Source: Phycisphaerales bacterium (lineage in GTDB: Bacteria > Planctomycetota > Phycisphaerae > Phycisphaerales > UBA1924). From it: DNA of 64,000 bases. The translations under genes were made by a program, and so were the position numbers. Under the pieces are notes generated by a model, which was given only the letters and a program-made list of their open reading frames with translations, did no database searches and was not told where the DNA came from. This document shows, piece by piece, positions 28,218-35,450 of the stretch; position 1 is the first letter of the stretch; each line of letters starts with the position of its first letter. The stretch is from assembly GCA_028289195.1 (NCBI GenBank), contig JANQQR010000027.1, positions 62,001 to 126,000 of the forward strand. Reading direction: 5' to 3'.

Positions 28218-30107
28218 TCAGCGCTGGTTCTCCAGCGGGATGTACATCTCCATCTTGTTGATGCCCACCGGGTACTCGTGGATGTTCTTCACGCGGTTGG
28301 ACGTGAACCGCAGCCACGGCAGCTGCATCATGAACATGTACGGCTGGTCCTCGTGGAGCGCGCGGTGGAGATCGGCCCAGATCTGCTTGCGCACGTTCGC
28401 ATCGACCTCGCGCTTGCCGCGTTCCATCAGGGCGTCGGCCTCGGTGTTCGTGTACTGGATCCAGTTGTCGCCCTGGTTCTCGATCTGGGAGCTGTGGAAC
28501 AACTGGTAGACATCAGACTCGGGGCTGGTCCACGACCAAGCCTGGATGAGTGTGTCGAAGTCGCGGGCGTCCCGGATCGACTCGAGCATCGACCAGTCGA
28601 CGACGCGGATCGTGACCTCGATGCCGACGCGCTCGCACTGGTCGGACATATAGCGGGACAGGCGCGGGCCGATCGAACTGCCGGTGGTGTAGATGAACTC
28701 GAACGTGAAACGGTCCCCGCGCTCGTTGTCCAGGAAGCCGTCGCCGTCGCGATCGATCCAGCCGGCTTCGGCGAAGAGCTCGACGGCCCGCTCCACGTCG
28801 TAGGGCCACGCTTCGATCGAGTCGTCGCCCTGCCCCGGCGGGAACGGGCCCGTCGCGACCTCACCGAGTCCTTCGTAGAAGTCGCGGTTGACCCGATCGC
28901 GATCGATCAGATGGGTCATCCCGAGGCGGACGCGCTTGTCTGAGAACGGGGTCGGACGCCCGTTGCGCTCGCCGCAGTTGAACGCCACGATCGCGTAGCC
29001 CGAGCGCATGTTGGGCCATGCCCGAGCGGTGTGGCCCTCCAGCCACTCCGGATCGGAGAGCTTGAGCGCGGTCTGGTTGGGCGTCGAGCGCATGATGTCG
29101 CCGTCGCCGTTGTCGAACGCCGTCAGGCGGGCGACGTTGTCCTGGATGAACGTGTACCGATGCCTGTCGACGAACGGCGGGTCGCGCCAGTAGTTCTCGT
29201 TCCGCACGAGCACGACCGGCTGGCCCGGCGCCCACTGGTTCGCGGGCGAGGGTGTGATCTCGAACCGGTAGGGGCCCGAGCCCATCGCGAGCCCGGTCGA
29301 CTGGTTGAGTTGGCTCGGGGTGAACTGCGAGTAGTAGTGCTTGGGCAGGATCGAGAATCGGAGCGCCGCGTAGAGGTTGTCGAACGCGGCGTCCTTGAAC
29401 AGGAAATCGCAGACCTTCTCGCTCACGACCACGACGTCCTGCACGTTCTCGGTCTGAGCGACGAACTCCTGCGCTTCGATCTCGGGGTTATGGATGTAGT
29501 CCATGTAGGTGAAGCGGACGTCCTCGGCCGTGACCGGCTGGCCGTCGCTGAATCGCGCGTCGTCATGGATCTTGACCCTCAGCCACAGCCCGTTGGGGTC
29601 GTACTGCCAGGCCTCGGCGAGCCAGCCGTGGTAGTCGAGCGTGTCAGACGCGAACATCGCCAGGCTCTCGCAGATCACTTCCTGCACGATCCGGTTGATG
29701 TACACCTCGTTGAGCGTGAACGGAGTCAGCTTCCTGGGGACGCCCTCGAAGATCTCCGTCAGGGTGCCTCCCATCGCGAAGTCCGGCTCGTCGCGGGGAT
29801 CGTTCGCCGGGCCCCACGGCTCGGGCCAAGTGACCGGCACGCCCGGGCGGGCCCAGGACTCGTCTCGTCCGGACGGGCTCGCCTGAGCGGCCTGAGCGGA
29901 GGCCGTCGGCGCCGAGACGACCAGTCCCCGTTCGAGCGTTCGGTTCAGGCTGGCCAGCGCGGTGCTCTGCTGCGACAGCTGGTCGGAGATCGATCGGAGC
30001 TGCGTGAACTGGCGATCACGCTGCCAGATCACCAGGAAGACCATGAGGCCGATGCCCACGATCATCGCGAACAGGACGAAATCCTTGAACCCGAACCGGC
30101 TTTCCAT
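28218..30107 (-). CDS. Oligopeptide-binding protein (SBP family 5), membrane-anchored
   Basis: Family 5 binding proteins capture peptides or related solutes for Opp/Dpp transporters. The 629-residue product has the family layout from about residue 120 on: YINRIVQEVICESLA, GLWLRVKIHDDARFSDGQPVTAEDVRFT, YSQFTPSQLN, PNMRSGYAIVAFNCG and DKRVRLGMTHLIDRD. In place of a cleaved signal or lipobox it starts with an uncleaved helix (FVLFAMIVGIGLMVFLVIW) followed by a short coiled coil (FTQLRSISDQLSQQSTALAS), as if tethered to the membrane by a stalk. The start is ATG 30107, behind AGGAG; an upstream in-frame start at 30128 exists. Confidence 0.92.
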   Translation of the reverse strand: MESRFGFKDFVLFAMIVGIGLMVFLVIWQRDRQFTQLRSISDQLSQQSTALASLNRTLERGLVVSAPTASAQAAQASPSGRDESWARPGVPVTWPEPWGPANDPRDEPDFAMGGTLTEIFEGVPRKLTPFTLNEVYINRIVQEVICESLAMFASDTLDYHGWLAEAWQYDPNGLWLRVKIHDDARFSDGQPVTAEDVRFTYMDYIHNPEIEAQEFVAQTENVQDVVVVSEKVCDFLFKDAAFDNLYAALRFSILPKHYYSQFTPSQLNQSTGLAMGSGPYRFEITPSPANQWAPGQPVVLVRNENYWRDPPFVDRHRYTFIQDNVARLTAFDNGDGDIMRSTPNQTALKLSDPEWLEGHTARAWPNMRSGYAIVAFNCGERNGRPTPFSDKRVRLGMTHLIDRDRVNRDFYEGLGEVATGPFPPGQGDDSIEAWPYDVERAVELFAEAGWIDRDGDGFLDNERGDRFTFEFIYTTGSSIGPRLSRYMSDQCERVGIEVTIRVVDWSMLESIRDARDFDTLIQAWSWTSPESDVYQLFHSSQIENQGDNWIQYTNTEADALMERGKREVDANVRKQIWADLHRALHEDQPYMFMMQLPWLRFTSNRVKNIHEYPVGINKMEMYIPLENQR

Positions 30108-30199
30108 CGCGCGACTCCTGTGCCCCACACGGCTTAGAGGGATTCTCGCGTAGCCTAAGCGAGCGGAGCGACGCGGTCACGGAGAATCTCCGGGGACCG

Positions 30200-31600
30200 T
30201 CAGCGGGCCCGGCGCGGATCGAAGGCCTCGCGGAGGCCCTCGCCAACAAAGTTCAACGCCAGCAGCGTGATCCCCAGCAGAATCGAGGGGAAAAGCAGCA
30301 ACCACCAACGAACGTGCACGGTGTTCAGTTCGATTAACCCGTCCGCGGCGAGGTTGCCCCAACTCGGCAGCGGTGGGCGCACGCCGATCCCGAGGAAGCT
30401 CAGGAACGACTCCTGGAGGATCGCCTGCGGCACCGTGAGCGTGGCGTACACGATGATCGGTCCAAGCAGGTTCGGGAGCAGGTGCCGGAAGAACTGCCGG
30501 CGCAGGGGCACACCCGTTGCGCGGGCGGCCTCCATGAAGGGCTGGGCCTTGAGCGACAGCACCTGGCCGCGGATCACCCGGGCCATGGTGAGCCAGCTCA
30601 GGCCCCCGATAGCCAGCAGGAGGATGAGCACCTCGAGGAAAGTGCGCTTTCCCGCAGACAGCTCACCCGAAGGGAGGTCAGCGTTCGACGTCGCCCGGGC
30701 TTCGAGTGCGGCCCTCACCGCGGCGTCGAACCCGAGCTGGGCGTCGATCACAACATCCACCGGCTCAAACCCCTGGATCGCGCCGGCATCGATCGCGCGT
30801 CGCGCCTCCCGCACCAGATTGGCCGCGTCGGTGGGCGTTCGTGCCGCCGACTCCAGGTATGCCAACGCCGCTGCTCGGAGTGGCTCGCTAAGCGTGGCGG
30901 GGTCCACCTCGATCGGCCCGGAACCCGCCGACTCTGAGAGCATCCAGGTCTTGCGCGCGCTCTGCGAGTCCAGCGCGAGGTTGATGGCGTAGCGGTCGAT
31001 CATCGCGTCGCCGGCGACGGCGAGCAGGACGACCAGCAAGAGGTACGGCAGGCCGTACAGGATGTCGACCACCCGCATCATGGCGCTGTCGAGGCGCCCG
31101 CCCGCGTAGCCGGCGATCGTGCCGTAGAGCGTCCCTATGACGACGCTGATCGCGGCGGCGGCAATCCCGATCCCAATCGAGACGCCTCCTCCGGTCATGC
31201 AGCGCACGAACAGGCTGCGCCCGAGCTTGTCGGACCCGAACACGAACGCGGGCCGATTCGCCTCGATGTCTTCTTCGGAGACTTCGATCTCCTCGGCGTC
31301 CGAGAGGGCCGGGTCCGACGCGCGGGCGATTTCGATCGCGCGATTCCGGGCCACGGCGTCGCGCCGCTCGCGCTCCCGCTCGTCGAGACCGACCCAGAAG
31401 GGAGGCAGCAGGAATCCGTCGAGGTCCCCGAGCTTGTACCGGGCCGGGAGCGCCTGGCCGTCCGCGCTGACACCCGGGGACGCGAGCGTCCAGGGGAGCG
31501 AGCCGAGACAGACGAGCACGAGCAGGCCAAGCACGATGGCGCCGGCCATGCCGGCCACCGACCGTGTCAAGGGGTTGTCACGCCGGCGCTGGGGCGCCAT
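30200..31600 (-). CDS. Second OppC-type peptide ABC transporter permease, enlarged
   Basis: First gene of the transporter cluster. The 466-residue product has an OppC-like start (PLTRSVAGMAGAIVLGLLVLV), FVFGSDKLGRSLFVRCMTGG (the LGTDxxGRD-type entry), and the coupling loop LSLKAQPFMEAARATGVPLRRQFFRHLLPN near the C-terminus. Two inserts are visible: about 100 residues after helix 1, acidic and Arg-rich, and about 120 residues in the middle (DRYAINLALDSQSARKTW onward). The ATG at 31600 was preferred over an upstream start at 31729 because the membrane domain follows directly. With the OppC-type gene at 24958 the cluster has two C-type permeases but one B-type. Confidence 0.88.
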   Translation of the reverse strand: MAPQRRRDNPLTRSVAGMAGAIVLGLLVLVCLGSLPWTLASPGVSADGQALPARYKLGDLDGFLLPPFWVGLDERERERRDAVARNRAIEIARASDPALSDAEEIEVSEEDIEANRPAFVFGSDKLGRSLFVRCMTGGGVSIGIGIAAAAISVVIGTLYGTIAGYAGGRLDSAMMRVVDILYGLPYLLLVVLLAVAGDAMIDRYAINLALDSQSARKTWMLSESAGSGPIEVDPATLSEPLRAAALAYLESAARTPTDAANLVREARRAIDAGAIQGFEPVDVVIDAQLGFDAAVRAALEARATSNADLPSGELSAGKRTFLEVLILLLAIGGLSWLTMARVIRGQVLSLKAQPFMEAARATGVPLRRQFFRHLLPNLLGPIIVYATLTVPQAILQESFLSFLGIGVRPPLPSWGNLAADGLIELNTVHVRWWLLLFPSILLGITLLALNFVGEGLREAFDPRRAR

Positions 31601-31670
31601 GACAGCAAGAATCGATCCCCCGCTGTCTTCACCGCGTTGAGCCGTGCGTGCCACGGCCCGAGCATACCGA

Positions 31671-32501
31671 TCACCCGTCACCAGGATGCGCCCGGCGACG
31701 CCTGGGCCGGATCTGGTCGCCGTGACCATCCGGGCCGGCGGGCCGGGCTTCGGCTTCCTCGAGCATCGTGGCGACCCGCTCCTCGATCAGTTCTGTCCTG
31801 CGGGCCCTGTGTGCTTCGAGGCGCTGGCGGCCTTCTTCGATTTCCGCTTCGGCCCCGGCCAGGCGGCGCTCGTGGAAGCCGATGCGGATGTCGACATGCT
31901 GCGAGACGGAGTCTCGAAGGGTTTCGATCGCCTCCTGGCGTGCTTCGTCTGTCGGGGCGTTCACCGCGATGCGAGCTGCGCGCCGGGCCTGGTGCTCCAG
32001 GCGCATCTCTCGAACCCGCTCCAACCACAGATCGGGCTCGTGCTCTCGCAGGTAGACGAGATGGCGCAATCGCGGCGTCAGGCGACGGACCTGATTCTCG
32101 AACTCCTCCGGGAACTCCTCACGAGCGCCGCTGAGACGGGCGTGCAGGCGAGGGTTCAGTTCGGCCAGCACTTCGAGGATCTCGTCGGCGGTCGGGGCGT
32201 CGCCTGAGAAACGTTCGCGGAACCCGCTGCGCCGATCTCGGCGCATGAACTCGTGGACCTCCGCGGGCGTCGCGCCGTGATCCAGCATCGCGATCGCCTC
32301 GATCACACGTTCTTCCTCGCGCCGGACCGTCTCGAGGCGTCGCTGGAGGTGCTCGGCAGCGGTCCCGCGATCGCTCCACGCCCGATCGTCGGGCTCTCCC
32401 TGCTGAGAAGGCGCGGGGCTGCGCTCCTGCGGTGGAGGAGAACCGATCGCGGTCACGCAGAGCAGCGCGGGGATGGCAATGGACAAGAGCGAGGCTCTCA
32501 T
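31671..32501 (-). CDS. Exported coiled-coil protein downstream of a sigma/anti-sigma pair
   Basis: The 276-residue product has a signal peptide (MRASLLSIAIPALLCVTAIG) and an almost entirely helical, Arg/Glu-rich mature part with heptad-like stretches (AAEHLQRRLETVRREEERVIEAI, HERRLAGAEAEIEEGRQRLEAH). No catalytic motif is seen. Its ATG overlaps the stop of the candidate anti-sigma gene as ATGA, making it the third gene of a tightly coupled operon. By analogy with Spy/CpxP/CnrX-like helical periplasmic sensors it could modulate the anti-sigma protein; that is inference from position and shape only. Confidence 0.75.
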   Translation of the reverse strand: MRASLLSIAIPALLCVTAIGSPPPQERSPAPSQQGEPDDRAWSDRGTAAEHLQRRLETVRREEERVIEAIAMLDHGATPAEVHEFMRRDRRSGFRERFSGDAPTADEILEVLAELNPRLHARLSGAREEFPEEFENQVRRLTPRLRHLVYLREHEPDLWLERVREMRLEHQARRAARIAVNAPTDEARQEAIETLRDSVSQHVDIRIGFHERRLAGAEAEIEEGRQRLEAHRARRTELIEERVATMLEEAEARPAGPDGHGDQIRPRRRRAHPGDG

Positions 32502-32959
32502 AGGGTGTCCTCCAGGATGAGCAGCGTGTCCTCGTTCGGTTCAGCCCAGAATTGGCTGGCGGGGCCCGGTCGCTCGCGCTCCACAGCGGCGCCCGCGCTC
32601 TCCCACCCGGCGGTAAAGACGAGGAAATCATCCACGTCTTCCCTGAGTTCCTCGATCGACAGCGCATCGCCGGGCTGCATCGGACCCGGCCCTCCGCCGG
32701 GAGTCCAGACGACGAACGCCGAGGCGCCCGCAAGGATCGCGATGGCGGCAGCCAGGCGGAGCGGCCCCGACGTGTTCCCGGCCGGGAACGGGATCAACGC
32801 CGGAGCCGGATTCACGGCCTCGCGGCACGCCTCGAAGAGACGGTCTTCGAAGCCGGTCGACGGTTCGGTACGCAGGCGCTCGCCTTCAGCCGCAAGGCTT
32901 GCCTCGATCGCCTCGAGATCCGGAGGCAGCGATTCGTCGTGATTCGGGGCGTTGGTCAT
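32498..32959 (-). CDS. Candidate membrane anti-sigma factor
   Basis: The 153-residue product has an acidic N-terminal cytoplasmic part (about 65 residues, with TGFEDRLFEACREAV), one membrane helix (LAAAIAILAGASAFVVW) and an acidic C-terminal part of 65 residues. The classical zinc anti-sigma HxxxCxxC is absent. It is called an anti-sigma factor because it is encoded directly downstream of the ECF sigma gene with a four-base overlap and has the usual one-helix topology; no sequence motif proves it. The gene also overlaps the exported coiled-coil gene. Confidence 0.65.
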   Translation of the reverse strand: MTNAPNHDESLPPDLEAIEASLAAEGERLRTEPSTGFEDRLFEACREAVNPAPALIPFPAGNTSGPLRLAAAIAILAGASAFVVWTPGGGPGPMQPGDALSIEELREDVDDFLVFTAGWESAGAAVERERPGPASQFWAEPNEDTLLILEDTL

Positions 32960-33597
32960 GACGGGTGCTCGGTTGGGCTCGGGGTTGGGGGGTGCTCCAG
33001 AATCGTTCGGAGCTTGCGGAGTGCGCGGTGGTGCCTCGCCAGGATCGTGCCGAGCGGCGTGTCGAGATGCGCCGCGATCTGCTTGAAGCTCATCTGTGCC
33101 ATGTGGCGCAGTTCAACAATGAGGCGGTCTTCGGGACCGAGGCTGTCGATCGCCTCCCGCAACGCCACGGTCTGGGGATCGGCGCCTTCATCGGCAGGGG
33201 CATCGTGGCTTGTGCCTGCCGATTCGGTGATCTGGAAGGGATCGGTCGGCTGGGCGTGCCGAGCGAGCCTGCGGGCCTCGTCGCGGACCCTGTTCATCGT
33301 GATCCGAAACAGCCAGGATTCGAACCGGCCCCTCTCCGAATAGGCGCCTTCGGCGAGCTTTGTGGCCACCGTCACAAACACGTCCTGCGTGACCTCCTCG
33401 GCCAGATCGGGGCGACTGAGGCGCGAACGGACCATGGCGTAGACCCGGCGCGAGTACTGCTCGAGGATCTGACGCCACGCGTCCTCGGATCCTCCCTGGG
33501 CGGAGCGCAAGATCCGGTCGATCTGGGGTTCAGAGCGTGCCGCGTCTCCCGCGTCCTGGTCGGGCGGGTTGTGCGTCGGTTGGTTCACCGCCCACAT
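32956..33597 (-). CDS. ECF-type RNA polymerase sigma factor
   Basis: Extracytoplasmic-function sigma factors redirect RNA polymerase to stress or envelope genes. The 213-residue product has region 2 (QYSRRVYAMVRSRLSRPDLAEEVTQDVFVTV, then FESWLFRITMNRVRDEARR) and region 4 (IDSLGPEDRLIVELRHMAQ and SFKQIAAHLDTPLGTILARHHRALRKLR). A polar linker joins them. The start is ATG 33597. It heads a three-gene unit in which all junctions are ATGA overlaps. I could not identify its target promoters. Confidence 0.93.
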   Translation of the reverse strand: MWAVNQPTHNPPDQDAGDAARSEPQIDRILRSAQGGSEDAWRQILEQYSRRVYAMVRSRLSRPDLAEEVTQDVFVTVATKLAEGAYSERGRFESWLFRITMNRVRDEARRLARHAQPTDPFQITESAGTSHDAPADEGADPQTVALREAIDSLGPEDRLIVELRHMAQMSFKQIAAHLDTPLGTILARHHRALRKLRTILEHPPTPSPTEHPS

Positions 33598-33661
33598 GTA
33601 TCGGGAGAACGGTCGGACCGGCCGCCGTATTGCACATCGGGCGGGACCGATATCCGGCGGA

Positions 33662-33689
33662 TTGACCCGGCCGGGCTGTTTGCTACGCT
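33662..33689 (+). promoter_or_regulatory. Candidate sigma-70 type promoter of tRNA-Phe
   Basis: TTGACC (33662-33667), a 16-base spacer, then TACGCT (33684-33689). Predicted initiation is about ten bases before the tRNA. Confidence 0.6.
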
Positions 33690-33704
33690 TTGCGGCTCAG
33701 TTCG

Positions 33705-33778
33705 GGGCAGATAGCTCAGCCTGGTAGAGCACCGCATTGAAAATGCGGGTGTCCCCGGTTCAAATCCGGGTCTGCCCA
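33705..33778 (+). tRNA. tRNA-Phe (anticodon GAA)
   Basis: A complete cloverleaf: acceptor GGGCAGA-TCTGCCC, D arm GCTC-GAGC, anticodon stem CCGCA-TGCGG with loop TTGAAAA (anticodon GAA), T arm CCCGG-TTCAAAT-CCGGG. The discriminator is A and CCA is not encoded. It reads TTC and TTT. Confidence 0.96.
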
Positions 33779-33841
33779 TTCGACCGAACCCCGGGCCCGT
33801 CTGAGGGCCTGTGCCCGGATGCCCCGGGCGCTTCGGACGAA

Positions 33842-35032
33842 TCACTCCAGCACGTTCACCACTGTGCCGTCGTCCTTGGTCGCGGTCTGGCGATTCAGCT
33901 GATCGAGCACCGGGAACCTGCCGTTCACGATCAGCTGGTACCGCTGTCGGCCGGCGGGCACGTCGACGATCCGTGAGTAGACCCCATCGGCCTGGCGCAC
34001 GAGCTCGATCGACCCCGGTTCTCCGGGAGCCGCCCAATCATTGAAATCACCCGAGACGTGCACGGTCCGCACCGGGAAGGTCGGATCCCACCGGAACCGG
34101 CGCCAGCCACCCCGGTCGAGAAGATCGTTCAGCACGCGCGGGTTGTCGTTCGAGAGCTGGAAGTCGTGGAGGTCGATCGCGTATGTGCCGGCTTCGACGG
34201 GAGTCGTGGACCAGCGCAAGTCGGAGTCTTCGCCGATCACGAGTGCGAAGAAGCCGAGAGTCATGTCGCGATGAAAGTGCACGAGCGCGCGGAGGTGATC
34301 GCCTCCTTGGTGCTCGAAGAGAACCTCGATCGGGCGTTCGAAAGAGTTCAGCTCCCGGTACCTCAGGGACAGCTCCGGGCCGATGTGGATGGGCAGCACC
34401 TGAGTCGTGGTTTCGCCCTGATGCTGCAACTCGAGATGGATCTCGGTCGGCCCTTCGGCGACCGCTCGGAACCACTGCATGGTCGAGCGAGGGTCGCGGG
34501 GCATGGCTTGGAGCGACTTCCAATTGGACCGGAACATGAGGCTGGCCCGGTCCGCGCCGCCCGGAACGATCGACTTGCCGAAGTCGATGGCGAATGAACC
34601 GAAGGCCGTGGGTACCCCGAGCATCTCGATGTCGATGACGATCTCGTCAGCGCTCGTGACGACATGCATCCAGTTCTGCTGAGACGCGTTCAGGAATATC
34701 GTGTAGGTCGCCGGGTGGTTGATGACGAGGTCGATCTCGACGCCGGGGTCCGCGAGCCTGCCCGAAGCATCGAGGGCGCCCAACTCGCCGAGTTCCCGGG
34801 CGCCGGTGCGGACGAATTTGAATTCGTACTCACCCGGCTCGAGATATCTCTCCAGCGTGTAGGTGCGCACGGCTGGGTTCAGCGAGTTCATGACCCAATC
34901 CGGGTCGTCGGTCGACCAGTCGTTGAACGAGCCCGAGATCGACCAGAGCTCCTCCGATTGAGGCTCCGCCGCCAGAGGGCCGCTGATCACGAGGGAAACG
35001 AGAGCCGCCAGACACCACCAAGCGAGTTTCAT
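33842..35032 (-). CDS. Exported protein with C-terminal CBM48/AMPK-type glycogen-binding-like domain
   Basis: The 396-residue product starts at ATG 35032, with AGGA nine bases upstream, and carries a signal peptide (MKLAWWCLAALVSLVISGPLAA). Near the N-terminus WSISGSFNDWST and LEPGEYEFKFVRTG, and near the C-terminus VHVSGDFNDWAAPGEPG and VPAGRQRYQLIVNGRFPVLD, are two copies of the CBM48-like pattern (GDFNxW then GxYxYKFxVDG). Between them is a beta-rich region of about 200 residues with no recognised domain. The modules suggest binding of an alpha-glucan or a structural role outside the cytoplasm. A ParA-like protein at 337-1776 has a related module. Confidence 0.82.
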   Translation of the reverse strand: MKLAWWCLAALVSLVISGPLAAEPQSEELWSISGSFNDWSTDDPDWVMNSLNPAVRTYTLERYLEPGEYEFKFVRTGARELGELGALDASGRLADPGVEIDLVINHPATYTIFLNASQQNWMHVVTSADEIVIDIEMLGVPTAFGSFAIDFGKSIVPGGADRASLMFRSNWKSLQAMPRDPRSTMQWFRAVAEGPTEIHLELQHQGETTTQVLPIHIGPELSLRYRELNSFERPIEVLFEHQGGDHLRALVHFHRDMTLGFFALVIGEDSDLRWSTTPVEAGTYAIDLHDFQLSNDNPRVLNDLLDRGGWRRFRWDPTFPVRTVHVSGDFNDWAAPGEPGSIELVRQADGVYSRIVDVPAGRQRYQLIVNGRFPVLDQLNRQTATKDDGTVVNVLE

Positions 35033-35240
35033 GTGCAACATTCCTGTTCTGGTTCTCTCGCCCACCCGGAAAGAGATTGAAGAGGCCAGGCCCGAATCGA
35101 CCATTCGTCTGGAACCGGCGGCCGGATAAGGGGTTTCGGCTGCGGGAAGCCCGATTCTAGACGTTCTTCTGTCGCCGCCGCGGAGGGTTGGAGCGTCCGG
35201 CCGCTCCGATCCGATCTGAATTGGTGGAAAGGGGCCGAGC

Positions 35241-35450
35241 ATGCAGGAGCGTGATCGCAGCGACAGGGACCGAGTAGAGGGGCGGGCCGGTGCGCAACCG
35301 CCCGGCCAAGGTGTCGTCGGGCACCTCGAGGTGAAGCCCGCGGCGTTCGCGCCGGGACCGTCGGCCCACCGGGCCTACGAAACCTGGCTAGAGAGTGGGG
35401 GCGTGCAGATCGAGACCTGGCGCGCCGAACGCTCGAACGAGCCTCGCTAG
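35241..35450 (+). CDS. Possible small protein, 69 residues
   Basis: This frame starts at ATG 35241 after AAGGGG and ends at TAG 35448-35450, sharing CTAG with the stop of the convergent subtilase gene, the same arrangement as the two proven genes at 6910-6913. Third codon positions are strongly GC, as in the neighbours. The product is hydrophilic (HLEVKPAAFAPGPSAHRAYE, ETWLESGGVQIETWRAER) with no signal or known motif. It could be a chance frame; a purely non-coding reading is the alternative. Confidence 0.45.
   Translation: MQERDRSDRDRVEGRAGAQPPGQGVVGHLEVKPAAFAPGPSAHRAYETWLESGGVQIETWRAERSNEPR

Noticed and set aside
35157..35369. Minus-strand 70-codon frame between the CBM48-like gene and the subtilase gene
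   Set aside because: Arg-rich shadow composition without ribosome site or motif; the plus-strand frame at 35241 is the better candidate.
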